A DNA stretch of 36,754 nt, from NCBI GenBank assembly GCA_964420125.1, contig CAYQQQ010000034.1, positions 1-36,754 on the forward strand, in the 5' to 3' direction. Below the pieces are notes generated by a model. It made no database searches. It was not told the origin of the DNA and saw nothing but the letters and a program-made list of their open reading frames with translations. Source of the DNA: CAYQQQ01 sp964420125. GTDB taxonomy: Bacteria; Actinomycetota; Acidimicrobiia; Acidimicrobiales; Microtrichaceae. The position numbers and the translations under genes are program-made. Below, piece by piece: positions 7,882-16,238 of the stretch (positions are counted from its first letter, which is position 1; each line of letters opens with the position of its first letter).

Positions 7882-7900
7882 GCCGGTGCGCCGCACCGGC
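7882..7900 (+). terminator. GC-rich stem-loop after glpX
   Basis: GCCGGTGCG, one central base, then CGCACCGGC: a perfect 9-bp inverted repeat starting 18 nt after the glpX stop. No U-tract follows, so termination may be weak or Rho-dependent. The near absence of a loop means the innermost pairs must open. Confidence 0.45.
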
Positions 7901-7931
7901 CCGGCCGGAGTGAGACCATCCGCCCGGCGAC

Positions 7932-7950
7932 GGCTCGTACGCTACGAGCC
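7932..7950. promoter_or_regulatory. 19-bp palindrome abutting the drrA start codon; candidate operator
   Basis: GGCTCGTA, CGC, TACGAGCC is a perfect 8-bp inverted repeat with a 3-nt centre, ending one base before the ATG at 7952. Its middle contains TACGCT, which fits the TANNNT -10 pattern and would give a leaderless transcript. Multidrug exporters of this type are often controlled by TetR-like repressors that bind such palindromes. No regulator gene is adjacent. Confidence 0.45.
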
Positions 7951-7951
7951 C

Positions 7952-8953
7952 ATGTCACCCATCATCGAGGTCGAGGGGATCGAGAAGCGCTTCGGCCAGA
8001 CCCAGGCGTTGGCCGGCGTCGACCTGCACGTCGAGCAGGGGACGGTGCTCGGCCTGCTGGGCCCCAACGGCGCCGGCAAGACCACCACCGTGCGCATCCT
8101 CGCCACCCTGCTCAGCCCCGACCGGGGCCACGCCCGCGTGGCGGGCCACGACGTCGTGCGAGAAGCGAACGCCGTGCGAGCGAACATCGGCCTCACGGGG
8201 CAGTACGCCGCAGTCGACGAGAAGCTCACCGGGCGGGAGAACCTCCAGATGGTGGGCCGCCTGCTGGGCATGAGCCGGGCGGATGCCACCCGCCGGGCCG
8301 GCGACCTCCTCGACCGGTTCTCCCTCTCCGACGCCGGCGATCGTCAGGTGAACACGTACTCCGGCGGCATGCGACGGAGGGTCGACCTGGCGGTCAGCCT
8401 CGTCGGCCACCCCAAGGTGCTGTTCCTCGACGAGCCCACCACCGGGCTCGACCCCGTCAGCCGGCTGGAGCTGTGGGACATCACCCGGGAGCTGGTGGCC
8501 GAGGGCACGACGGTCCTGCTCACCACGCAGTACCTCGACGAGGCCGACGAGCTGGCAGGGCGGATCGTGGTGATCGACCACGGACGAGCCGTCGCCGGGG
8601 GCACGCCCGACGAGCTCAAGGACCGCCTCGGCGGCCGAACCCTGATCGTGGAGCTCCACGACCGCGGCAGGCTCGAGGCCGCACGGGCGCTGCTCTCAGA
8701 GGAGATCGACGGCTCGGCACCCGAGATCGAGCCGTCGACGCGCTCGCTGCACCTCGCCGTCGGCGAGGACACCTCGATCGCCGCCACGGCCATCGCCGTG
8801 CTCACCTCGGCAGGCCACACGATCGACGACTTCCACCTCGAGCGCCCGAGCCTCGACGACGTGTTCCTCTCCCTGACCGGCGCCACGGCGCTCCAGCCCA
8901 CCACCGCACCCTCGGCGCTCGCGGAGCGACCACGGAAGGAAGCCCGATCATGA
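7952..8953 (+). CDS. DrrA-family ABC exporter ATP-binding protein
   Basis: ATPase subunit of an ABC-2 type drug or lipid exporter, 333 aa. It shows Walker A GPNGAGKTTT, the Q-loop region GLTGQYAAVDEKLTGRENL typical of DrrA, the signature YSGGMRRRVDLA, Walker B VLFLDEPTTGLDP and the H-loop region TTQYLDEADELA. The C-terminal quarter (HLERPSLDDVFLSLTG) is the DrrA-type tail that contacts the permease. ATG 7952 was chosen because the ABC fold begins immediately and the open frame upstream is intergenic. The stop overlaps the permease start as ATGA, so the pair is translationally coupled. Substrate unknown; the name DrrA reflects family resemblance, not daunorubicin export. Confidence 0.92.
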   Translation: MSPIIEVEGIEKRFGQTQALAGVDLHVEQGTVLGLLGPNGAGKTTTVRILATLLSPDRGHARVAGHDVVREANAVRANIGLTGQYAAVDEKLTGRENLQMVGRLLGMSRADATRRAGDLLDRFSLSDAGDRQVNTYSGGMRRRVDLAVSLVGHPKVLFLDEPTTGLDPVSRLELWDITRELVAEGTTVLLTTQYLDEADELAGRIVVIDHGRAVAGGTPDELKDRLGGRTLIVELHDRGRLEAARALLSEEIDGSAPEIEPSTRSLHLAVGEDTSIAATAIAVLTSAGHTIDDFHLERPSLDDVFLSLTGATALQPTTAPSALAERPRKEARS

Positions 8954-9780
8954 GCACCTCGGACAGCGCGATCCCGGCGCACGCCCCGGTCCCGCCGATG
9001 CACCGACCCCGGGGGCTCGCCGCCATGGTCCACGACGGCGCGATCACCAGCTGGCGGAACCTGGTGGTGCTCCCCCGCACCCCCGACCTGATCTTCTTCA
9101 CGCTCGTGCAGCCCGTCATGTTCGTGGTGCTGTTCAACTACGTCTTCGGCGGAGCCATCGGCTCGTCCCTGGCCGGAGGCGAGTCCTACACGCAGTTCCT
9201 CATCCCCGGGATCATGGTCCAGACCATCGTGTTCGGGGCGGCCGCCACCTCCGTGGGGCTCGCCGAGGACCTGCAGAAGGGCATCATCGACCGCTTCAGG
9301 AGCCTTCCCATCAGCCGCTCCTCGGTGCTGGTGGGACGCATCGTCGCCGACACGTTCCGCCTGCTGCTGGTGGCGGTGGTGCTCGTGGTGGTCGGGATGC
9401 TGATCGGCTTCCGATTCGAGGGGGGCGTTCTCGCCGGCCTGCTGCTCGTCCTCGTCGCCGTCGCCTTCGGGTGGGCCATGAGCTGGATCATGGCCAACAT
9501 CGGCATGGCGGTGAAGGACCCCGAGACCGCCCAGACCGCCGGCTTCGTGTGGCTGTTCCCGCTCACCTTCGTGTCCTCCGCCTTCACCCCGGTGGCGACC
9601 ATGCCCGGCTGGTTGCAGGTCGTGGCCCGCAACAACCCGGTGACGCTGGTGGCCAACCTGCTGCGCGGGCTGTCGGTGGGCGTGGTCACCTCCGGGATGG
9701 TCCTACCCGTCGTGCTCTGGATCGTCGGCATCACCGCCGTGTTCGCCCCGATGTCGGTGCGCAGGTACCGGCGGGTGTGA
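8950..9780 (+). CDS. DrrB-family ABC-2 type exporter permease
   Basis: Membrane partner of the preceding ATPase, 276 aa. After a short Pro-rich cytoplasmic N-terminus there are about six membrane segments (PDLIFFTLVQPVMFVVLFNYVF is the first). The ABC-2 elements GIMVQTIVFGAAATSVGLAEDL and KGIIDRFRSLPISRSSVL (the conserved loop that meets the ATPase) are clear, as is FPLTFVSSAFTPVATMPGWL before the last helices. The ATG at 8950 overlaps the ATPase stop by 4 nt. Together they make a complete two-gene exporter. No biosynthetic cluster is near, so a drug-efflux or envelope-lipid role is equally possible. Confidence 0.92.
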   Translation: MSTSDSAIPAHAPVPPMHRPRGLAAMVHDGAITSWRNLVVLPRTPDLIFFTLVQPVMFVVLFNYVFGGAIGSSLAGGESYTQFLIPGIMVQTIVFGAAATSVGLAEDLQKGIIDRFRSLPISRSSVLVGRIVADTFRLLLVAVVLVVVGMLIGFRFEGGVLAGLLLVLVAVAFGWAMSWIMANIGMAVKDPETAQTAGFVWLFPLTFVSSAFTPVATMPGWLQVVARNNPVTLVANLLRGLSVGVVTSGMVLPVVLWIVGITAVFAPMSVRRYRRV

Positions 9781-9916
9781 GGGCCTGAACGCGCGCTGCA
9801 CCTCGGCCCGATCCGTCGGCGGCGGTCTGCACGGCGTGCATCCGCCAGGCACCGGGTGGGCGAAGCAACCCAGGACCACGGTGCTGTTGCACCCCGCGCC
9901 AACCTGGAGGAACCCC

Positions 9917-10570
9917 ATGCGACTCCGTCGCCGACTCACCGCCCTGCTCACCGCCGGCCTGGCCGCCGGCGGCACCATCGCCCTGGCACCCCCCGCCGGC
10001 GCCGAGGCACCGCCTTCGTTGGCCAGCATCCTGCTGGCCGACGGCGACGAGTTCGACCGCAACCCCTACGACTTCGACATCGTCACCCAGGCGGTCCTGA
10101 CGGTGCTCGAGGCCAAGCCCGACTCGCCGGTGGGGCTGCTCACCCAGGGCGACGTGGAGCTCACGGCCATGATCCCCAACGACCGCGCCTTCCAGGTGCT
10201 CGTCGGCGACCTCACCGGGAAGTACTACGGCGGGTTCTTCAAGGTGAACGAGCCCAAGGTCTTCGAAGCGGTCAAGGGCCTCGGCGTCGACACCGTGGAG
10301 AACGTGCTGCTCTACCACGTGGTGCCCGGTCCGCCGATCGACTCGAACACCGCCGCCAACGTGGCGCCCAACACGCCGTTGGACACCGCGCTCGCCGGCA
10401 CGCAGTTCCGGGTGCGACCCGTCGTGCCGGCCTTCAAGTGGGTCGTGCTCAACGACAACGACCCCAACGACATCGACCCCTTCCTCGTGCCGAGCAAGCT
10501 CGACATCAACAAGGGCAACCCCCAGATCGCCCACGGCATCGCCTTCGTGCTGCGCCCGGCCGACCTGTAG
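9917..10570 (+). CDS. Secreted fasciclin (FAS1) domain protein
   Basis: 217-aa exported protein. A signal peptide (MRLRRRL, hydrophobic stretch, PPAGAEA, likely cleaved near residue 29) is followed by one FAS1 domain. ELTAMIPNDRAFQVLVGDL matches the first conserved box and VENVLLYHVVPG the second (the usual LxYHVxxG). The end, IAHGIAFVLRPADL, replaces the usual terminal strand. FAS1 domains mediate cell-surface adhesion or polymer contact. A good ribosome site, GGAGG at 9906-9910, sets the ATG at 9917. There is no lipobox or membrane anchor after the signal, so it is probably free or wall-associated. The gene is bounded by a strong hairpin (10592-10628) and looks monocistronic. Confidence 0.88.
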   Translation: MRLRRRLTALLTAGLAAGGTIALAPPAGAEAPPSLASILLADGDEFDRNPYDFDIVTQAVLTVLEAKPDSPVGLLTQGDVELTAMIPNDRAFQVLVGDLTGKYYGGFFKVNEPKVFEAVKGLGVDTVENVLLYHVVPGPPIDSNTAANVAPNTPLDTALAGTQFRVRPVVPAFKWVVLNDNDPNDIDPFLVPSKLDINKGNPQIAHGIAFVLRPADL

Positions 10571-10591
10571 GACTCCCTCGCCCCACCACCG

Positions 10592-10628
10592 CCGGGCGGG
10601 TGGGACCCTTCGGGGTCCACCCGCCCGG
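10592..10628 (+). terminator. Strong stem-loop with UUCG tetraloop after the fasciclin gene
   Basis: Arms CCGGGCGGGTGGGACCC and GGGTCCACCCGCCCGG pair over about 16 bp with a single bulged base and enclose a C(UUCG)G tetraloop, an unusually stable closing. It begins 21 nt after the stop codon. There is no U-run, but the position and stability support a transcription end or an mRNA 3' protection element. Confidence 0.65.
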
Positions 10629-10715
10629 TCGCGTGCCCGGCTACCCTCTCCGTCGGCCGGCTCGACGACGGACGGTGGCTCAAGGTCGAGGGTCGGATCG
10701 GCCGATGCGGCATGC

Positions 10716-11096
10716 ATGAACGGGGCATCTCGAACTTCACGTCCACGCCGCCGGATGATCGCGGCGGCCAGCATCGCCGTCCTCGCCGGTGGCACCACCC
10801 TGGGGGCCTGCACCCCGTCCAGCGCCGGTGCACCGTGTGCGTCGGGGGATCTGGCTCACGAGAACGGCCACATCCTTCGCTGCAAGGACGGCCAGTTCGT
10901 CGCCGGCGAGACGCTGGACGAGTTCGTCCGGAGCTTCCTGCAGGAGGTCCAGATCAAGCTCAGGCTGAAGGCCAAGGCTCCGGAGACGTGTCCGAGCGCC
11001 ACCGAGGTGGGACCGGAGTCGTCGATGCCCTACTGCCCGACGCCGTGCCCGGGCACCAGCGACACCGGAACCGACACCTACAAGCCGGGCTGTTGA
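10716..11096 (+). CDS. Small Cys-rich putative lipoprotein, unknown function
   Basis: 126-aa protein that I do not recognise. An Arg-rich N-terminus, a hydrophobic stretch and the lipobox LGAC (Cys32) predict a lipid-anchored exported protein. The mature part has six further cysteines (41, 56, 92, 107, 111, 126), the last being the final residue, enough for three disulfides. It also holds a basic amphipathic segment (QIKLRLKAKA). The start is uncertain: ATG 10716 is in frame, and an internal Met14 (RRRMIAA) would shorten the n-region. It ends 12 bp before the convergent atpC stop. Codon use is like that of its neighbours, so I consider it real. Confidence 0.6.
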   Translation: MNGASRTSRPRRRMIAAASIAVLAGGTTLGACTPSSAGAPCASGDLAHENGHILRCKDGQFVAGETLDEFVRSFLQEVQIKLRLKAKAPETCPSATEVGPESSMPYCPTPCPGTSDTGTDTYKPGC

Positions 11097-11108
11097 ACCC
11101 GGCGCCGC

Positions 11109-11519
11109 TCAGACGGCCTCGGCGACGCTGAGGCGGACCTCGGCACGCAGCAGCGCAGAGCTGGCCTCGGGATCGTCGGCGTCGGCGCGCAGCGCTTCCT
11201 CGGCGCGCTCCTTGGCGGCTCGGGCGCGCTCCACGTCGATCGAGTCGGCCAGCTCGCACACGTCGGAGAGGATCGTCACCCGGGTGTTGCCGTCGGCATC
11301 GGGGAGCGACACCTCCACGAAGCCCTGGTGCACGGCGATCACCTGGTCGCCGCCGTCGTCGACCACGACCTTGACCGGGTGGGTCTGCAGCACCCCGATG
11401 AAGGGGACGTGGCCCGGCAGGAAGGCGATGTCACCGGCGGTGGTGCGGCACACCACCATCTTCGCCTCACCGGAGTAGGCGACCCGCTCGGGTGAGACCA
11501 ACTCGACGATCAACGGCAT
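11109..11519 (-). CDS. atpC: F-type ATP synthase subunit epsilon
   Basis: Central-stalk epsilon subunit, which joins gamma to the c-ring and inhibits wasteful ATP hydrolysis. 136 aa. The N-terminal beta-sandwich is seen in ELVSPERVAYSGEAKMVV and GDIAFLPGHVPFIGVL, and the helical C-terminal part contains VERARAAKERAEEALRA, so the inhibitory helix pair is complete. This differs from the shorter epsilon of some actinobacteria. It is the last gene of the operon, 34 bp after atpD, and converges on the lipoprotein gene. Confidence 0.96.
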   Translation of the reverse strand: MPLIVELVSPERVAYSGEAKMVVCRTTAGDIAFLPGHVPFIGVLQTHPVKVVVDDGGDQVIAVHQGFVEVSLPDADGNTRVTILSDVCELADSIDVERARAAKERAEEALRADADDPEASSALLRAEVRLSVAEAV

Positions 11520-11553
11520 CGGAGCCTCCGATGGACCTGCACCGACGCTCGCA

Positions 11554-12996
11554 TCAGGCTTCCTTCTCCAGGTCCTTGGCCTTGCGCATCACGTCCTCGG
11601 CGCCGCCCACGTTGAAGAAGGCTTGCTCGGGCAGGTGGTCGAGATCGCCGTTGACCAGCATCTCGAAGCTCTCGACCGTCTCCTCCACGGGGGTGAAGAT
11701 GCCGGGCAGACCGGTGAAGACCTCGGCCACGAACATGGGCTGCGCCAGGAACTTCTGGATGCGGCGCGCCCGGTTCACCGTGATGCGGTCCTCCTCGGAG
11801 AGCTCGTCGATGCCGAGGATGGCGATGATGTCCTGCAGCTCCTTGTAGCGCTGCAGCATCTCCTGGACCCGTCGGGCGACGGCGTAGTGCCGTTCACCGA
11901 CGACCTCCGGGGTGAGGATGGAGGAGCTCGACGCCAGCGGATCCACCGCCGGGTAGATGCCCAACGAGGCGATGTCACGGGAGAGCTCGGTGGTGCCGTC
12001 GAAGTGGGTGAAGGCGGTGAACGGCGCCGGGTCGGTGTAGTCGTCGGCGGGCACGTACACGGCCTGCAGCGACGTGATCGACCGGCCACCGGTGGAGGTG
12101 ATGCGCTCCTGGAGCTCGCCCATCTCATCGGCCAGGGTGGGCTGGTAGCCCACCGCCGCGGGCATGCGGCCGAGCAGGGTCGACACCTCGGATCCCGCCT
12201 GGGTGAAGCGGAAGATGTTGTCGATGAACAGCAGCACGTCCTGGCCCTGCACGTCGCGGAAGTACTCCGCCATGGTCAGCGCAGAGAGCGCCACCCGAAG
12301 ACGCACGCCCGGCGGCTCGTCCATCTGGCCGAAGACCAGCGCCGACTTGTCGAGCACCGAGCCCTCGCCGAGCGCGGTCTCGCCCATCTCGATGAACAGG
12401 TCGGTCCCCTCACGGGTGCGCTCCCCCACCCCGGCGAACACCGACACACCGCCGAACTGGCTGGCCACGCGGTTGATCATCTCGGTGATGAGCACGGTCT
12501 TTCCCACGCCCGCCCCGCCGAACAGCCCGATCTTGCCGCCCTGGAGATAGGGGGTGAGCAGGTCGATGACCTTGATGCCGGTGGGGAACATCACCGCCTT
12601 GGGCTCGAGCGTGTCGAAGGCCGGCGCCTGGCGGTGGATGTCCCAGCGCTCGCTCGCCTCGACGGACTCCACGTCGAGCGGCTCGCCGAGCACGTTGAAC
12701 ACGTGGCCGAGCGTCACGTCGCCCACCGGCACCGAGATGCCGTGGCCGAGGTTGCGCACCGCCGTGCCCCGGACGAGCCCGTCGGTGGGCTTCATGGCGA
12801 TGGCCCGCACACGGTTGTCGCCGATCTGCTGGGCCACCTCGGCGGTGACCACCACGTCCTGGCCGTCGACGGTGATGGTGAACTGCAGCGCGGAGTTGAT
12901 CTCGGGAAGCGAGGCGGGCGGGAACTCCACGTCGACCACAGGGCCGGCGATGGCGACGATCCGCCCGTCCTTCAGTTCGGCTTCGGTGACCGTCAT
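11554..12996 (-). CDS. atpD: F-type ATP synthase subunit beta
   Basis: Catalytic beta subunit of the F1 head, 480 aa. The P-loop is GGAGVGKT (160-168), the catalytic glutamate lies in GVGERTREG (Glu192), the Walker B region is DVLLFIDNIFRFTQAGSEVS, and the DELSEED element that touches gamma reads DELSEEDRITV. All catalytic residues expected for an active subunit are present. ATG at 12996. It lies between atpG and atpC with gaps of 26 and 34 bp. Confidence 0.98.
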   Translation of the reverse strand: MTVTEAELKDGRIVAIAGPVVDVEFPPASLPEINSALQFTITVDGQDVVVTAEVAQQIGDNRVRAIAMKPTDGLVRGTAVRNLGHGISVPVGDVTLGHVFNVLGEPLDVESVEASERWDIHRQAPAFDTLEPKAVMFPTGIKVIDLLTPYLQGGKIGLFGGAGVGKTVLITEMINRVASQFGGVSVFAGVGERTREGTDLFIEMGETALGEGSVLDKSALVFGQMDEPPGVRLRVALSALTMAEYFRDVQGQDVLLFIDNIFRFTQAGSEVSTLLGRMPAAVGYQPTLADEMGELQERITSTGGRSITSLQAVYVPADDYTDPAPFTAFTHFDGTTELSRDIASLGIYPAVDPLASSSSILTPEVVGERHYAVARRVQEMLQRYKELQDIIAILGIDELSEEDRITVNRARRIQKFLAQPMFVAEVFTGLPGIFTPVEETVESFEMLVNGDLDHLPEQAFFNVGGAEDVMRKAKDLEKEA

Positions 12997-13022
12997 CGTT
13001 GTCTCCTCTGGGGAATCTCGCG

Positions 13023-14015
13023 TCAGAACGTGTCGTGCCCGATGGTGTGGTGGACGTGGCCACCCACCTTCAACGGGAAGGGATCAGAGAACATGTGGTC
13101 GAGGATCAGGTCCTCGGGTTCGCCGCGGTCCTCCGCCAGGGCCTCCGCACCACCGATGATCTCCATGATCTCGGTGGTGATGGCATCCTGGCGCACCTGG
13201 TTCATCCGGCGGGTGAGCTTGACGATCAGCTCCTCCGCGTTGTCGGTGGCGGCCTTCATGGCCCGCTGCCGCGAGGCGTGCTCGGAGGCTGCGGAGTCGA
13301 GGAGGGCGGCGAACAGGCGGGCCTCGACGTAGCGGGGCAGGAGCGACTCCAGCACCGCGCCGGGCGACGGCTCGAACTCGAAGCCGGCGGTCGCCTCGGC
13401 CTCGCCCGCCTCGGCGATGCGCTCCTCGGCCTCGAGGGGAAGGAAGCGGCGCACCACCACCTCTTGGGATCCGAGGGAGATGAACCGGGTGTAGACGATC
13501 AGGATCTGGTCGCACCCGCCGTTGACGAAGAGGTCGCTCACTCGGGCGGCCACCGACGCGGCGTCCTCGAAGGTGGGCTTGTCGGACATCCCGGTGAAGG
13601 CAGCCTCGATCGGGTAGTTGCGGAACCGGAAGTAGCCCTGGGCCTTGCGCCCGATGGTGACGAGGGCGAACTCCCTGCCGTCGCCTCGGACGGCCTGGAC
13701 CTCGCGCTCGGCGGCCCGGATCACCTGCGAGTTGAAGGCCCCGGCCAGCCCGCGGTCGGCGGCGAGGACCACGACCCCCACCTTCTGGGGATCCTCCACC
13801 GGCCTCAGGAGCGGGTGGTCCACCTCGGCGCCGGCGGCGGCCAGGTCCTGGATGACGGTGGTGATGTGCTCGGCGTAGGGACGGGCTTCGTTGGCGCGCT
13901 GCTGGGCCTTCATCACCCGCGTGGCGGCGATGAGCTCCATCGCCCGGGTGATCTTCTTGGTGTTCTGGACGCTGCCGATGCGGCGGCGCAGCACCCGTTC
14001 CTGTGCGCCGGCCAT
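13023..14015 (-). CDS. atpG: F-type ATP synthase subunit gamma with His-rich C-terminal extension
   Basis: Rotor shaft of F1, 330 aa compared with about 287 in E. coli. The N-terminal helix RRRIGSVQNTKKITRAMELI and the C-terminal helix ITTEIMEIIGGAEAL are the conserved coiled-coil ends. Two features account for the extra length. One is an acidic insert in the middle (EERIAEAGEAEATAGFEFEP). The other is 37 residues after the normal end, finishing with LKVGGHVHHTIGHDTF. The extension is in frame, has GC-rich third positions like the rest of the gene, and stops at 13023. The gene starts at ATG 14015, just after atpA. Confidence 0.96.
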   Translation of the reverse strand: MAGAQERVLRRRIGSVQNTKKITRAMELIAATRVMKAQQRANEARPYAEHITTVIQDLAAAGAEVDHPLLRPVEDPQKVGVVVLAADRGLAGAFNSQVIRAAEREVQAVRGDGREFALVTIGRKAQGYFRFRNYPIEAAFTGMSDKPTFEDAASVAARVSDLFVNGGCDQILIVYTRFISLGSQEVVVRRFLPLEAEERIAEAGEAEATAGFEFEPSPGAVLESLLPRYVEARLFAALLDSAASEHASRQRAMKAATDNAEELIVKLTRRMNQVRQDAITTEIMEIIGGAEALAEDRGEPEDLILDHMFSDPFPLKVGGHVHHTIGHDTF

Positions 14016-14018
14016 CGG

Positions 14019-15650
14019 TCAGTCGCCTTCCTCGTCGTCGCGGTCGATCTGCTCCTCCGGCAGGTGCCGGCTCCCGGTGGCGATGGAGGTGTCGGCATCG
14101 GGCTGCGGCTCCGCGGCGCCGAGCGACCCCGGTCCACCGCTGCCGACGAACTGCTCGGCGTAGGCCTTCACCGCGGCGTCGAAGGCGTCCTCGTCCGCGA
14201 TGTCACCGGTGTCACGGATGTCCTCCAGCAGGCCGGCGTGGCGGGTGTGGAACCACTCCAGCAAGCCGTCCTCGAAGCGTCGCACGTCGGCCGTGTCGAT
14301 GTCGTCGAGGTAGCCGCGTGTGCCGGCGAAGATCACCACGCACTGCTCCTCCACCGGCATCGGGGAGTTGATGCCCTGCTTGAGGACCTCGGTGAGGCGG
14401 TAGCCGCGCTCGAGCTGCGCCTTGGACACGGCGTCGAGGTCGGAGCCGAAGGCGGCGAACGCCTCGAGCTCGCGGAACTGCTGGAGGTCGGACTTGAGGG
14501 TGCCGACCGACTTCTTCATCGCCTTGATCTGGGCTGCGGAGCCCACGCGGCTCACCGAGATGCCCACGTCCACCGCCGGGCGCACACCCGACTTGAACAG
14601 ATCGTCCTGCAGGAAGATCTGCCCGTCGGTGATCGAGATCACGTTGGTGGGGATGTAGGCGGACACGTCGCCGGCCTTGGTCTCGATCACCGGCAGGGCG
14701 GTGAGCGATCCGGCGCCGCGCTCGTCGCTCAGCTTGGCTGCCCGCTCCAGCAGGCGGCTGTGCAGGTAGAACACGTCGCCGGGGTAGGCCTCGCGGCCCG
14801 GTGGGCGACGCAGCAGCAGCGACACCTGGCGGTAGGCCTCGGCCTGCTTGGAGAGGTCGTCGTAGACGATGAGTGCGTGCTCGCTGTGCTCCATCCAGTG
14901 CTGGCCCATGGCGCAGCCGGCGTAGGGAGCGAGGAACTTGAACGGCGCCGGGTCGGAGGCCGGGGCCACCACCACGACGGTGTAGTCCATCGCACCCTTC
15001 TCCGCCAGGGTGGCCACCGTCTGGGCGACCGTGGAGGCCTTCTGGCCGATGGCGACGTAGATGCACTTCACGCCCAGCCCACGCTGGTTGAGGATCGTGT
15101 CGACCGCCACGGTGGTCTTGCCGGTCTTGCGGTCGCCGATGATGAGCTCGCGCTGGCCCCGGCCGATGGGGATGAGCGAGTCGATGGCCTTGATGCCGGT
15201 CTGCATCGGCTCGTGCACCGGCTTGCGGCCCATGATGCCGGGAGCCTGGATCTCCATGCGGCGGGGTTGCACGTTCGACAGCGGGCCCTTGCCGTCGACG
15301 GGCTGGCCCAAGGTGTTGACCACCCTGCCGAGGACCCCGTCGCCGACCGGCACCGACAGGATCTCACCGGTCGCCTTGACGCTCTGGCCCTCCTCGATGC
15401 TGTCGACCTCGCCCAGGACGACGGCACCGATCGACTCCTCGTCGAGGTTGAGCGCGAGGCCGACGACGCCGGACTCGAACTCCAGCAGCTCGTTCACCGC
15501 GGCGTCGGGGAGCCCCGAGACCCGGGCGATGCCGTCGCCCACCTCGATCACCCGCCCGACCTGGGTGAGGCTCACGTCAGGCGTGAAGCCCTCGAGGTTC
15601 TTCTTGATGGCGGCCGTGATGTCGGCGGTGTTGATGGTGAGCTCAGCCAC
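14019..15650 (-). CDS. atpA: F-type ATP synthase subunit alpha
   Basis: Non-catalytic nucleotide-binding alpha subunit of F1, 543 aa. P-loop GDRKTGKT, the arginine-finger segment SVSRVGSAAQ, and the N-terminal helix INTADITAAIKKNLEGF that binds delta are seen. I chose GTG at 15650 because a clean ribosome site GAGGAG (15658-15663) stands 7 nt upstream and the alpha sequence starts there; the open frame before it is not alpha-like. The C-terminus carries an extra Pro/Gly/Asp-rich tail of about 40 residues ending DRDDEEGD, probably disordered. Only 3 nt separate it from atpG. Confidence 0.98.
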   Translation of the reverse strand: MAELTINTADITAAIKKNLEGFTPDVSLTQVGRVIEVGDGIARVSGLPDAAVNELLEFESGVVGLALNLDEESIGAVVLGEVDSIEEGQSVKATGEILSVPVGDGVLGRVVNTLGQPVDGKGPLSNVQPRRMEIQAPGIMGRKPVHEPMQTGIKAIDSLIPIGRGQRELIIGDRKTGKTTVAVDTILNQRGLGVKCIYVAIGQKASTVAQTVATLAEKGAMDYTVVVVAPASDPAPFKFLAPYAGCAMGQHWMEHSEHALIVYDDLSKQAEAYRQVSLLLRRPPGREAYPGDVFYLHSRLLERAAKLSDERGAGSLTALPVIETKAGDVSAYIPTNVISITDGQIFLQDDLFKSGVRPAVDVGISVSRVGSAAQIKAMKKSVGTLKSDLQQFRELEAFAAFGSDLDAVSKAQLERGYRLTEVLKQGINSPMPVEEQCVVIFAGTRGYLDDIDTADVRRFEDGLLEWFHTRHAGLLEDIRDTGDIADEDAFDAAVKAYAEQFVGSGGPGSLGAAEPQPDADTSIATGSRHLPEEQIDRDDEEGD

Positions 15651-15696
15651 TTGGTTACTCCTCAGACGGATGCGGTACTCGGGCTCGGCAGGCGCC

Positions 15697-16224
15697 TCAG
15701 AAGGCGTCCCGGAGCTGGTGGAGCTTGGTGCGGACGGAGCCGTCGATGACCTGGTCGCCCACCTGGGTGACGACGCCACCGATGACGCTGGGATCGACGA
15801 CGTTGCGGACCGTGACCTCGCGGCCCAGCTTGGCGGCGAGCGCCTGGGCCAGGCGAGCGACCTGCTCGTCGGTCAGCGGGACCGCGGAGCGGACCTCGGC
15901 AACCGACGCACCGACGGAGGCGGCGGAGCGATCGGCCATCTCCCGGACGATCTCCGGCAGGTCGGCGGCCTTGCCGGTCATGACCACCATCGACACGATG
16001 GCCTTGGTGACGGGGAGGACCTTGCCCTCGAGGAGGTCCTCCACCACCTGGGCCCGGCGCTCCACGGGGAGCCGGGTGTCCACGAGGGTGGCGCGCAGCT
16101 GGTCGTCGGCCTCGAAGACCTGGGTGAAGCGGAAGAGCTCGTCCTCCACCCGGGCCGGTTCGCCTTCGGCTCGGGCGATGCCCAGGAGCCCTTCGGCGTA
16201 GGCGGTGATGCGGGGTTCGGTCAT
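15697..16224 (-). CDS. atpH: F-type ATP synthase subunit delta
   Basis: Peripheral-stalk delta (OSCP) subunit that ties the b-type stalk to the top of F1. 175 aa, the ordinary stand-alone length, so it is not fused to b as in mycobacteria. The N-terminal helical domain begins RITAYAEGLLGIARAEG and the C-terminal signature DPSVIGGVVTQVGDQVIDGSVRTKL is well kept. It lies 14 bp after atpF and 46 bp before atpA. Confidence 0.95.
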   Translation of the reverse strand: MTEPRITAYAEGLLGIARAEGEPARVEDELFRFTQVFEADDQLRATLVDTRLPVERRAQVVEDLLEGKVLPVTKAIVSMVVMTGKAADLPEIVREMADRSAASVGASVAEVRSAVPLTDEQVARLAQALAAKLGREVTVRNVVDPSVIGGVVTQVGDQVIDGSVRTKLHQLRDAF

Positions 16225-16238
16225 GGTGGTGCCGTCCG

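Noticed and set aside
4894..7896. A continuous 1000-residue minus-strand open frame
   Set aside because: It crosses the 100-N gap in a frame created by the arbitrary gap length. Its start is antisense to glpX, and its two ends belong to two separate genes.
12999..15749. A 916-residue plus-strand open frame, and a 569-residue one at 11623-13332
   Set aside because: Both are exact antisense shadows of atpG/atpA and atpD, rich in His, Leu, Arg and Gly runs, with no recognisable motif. High GC keeps stops rare on the opposite strand.
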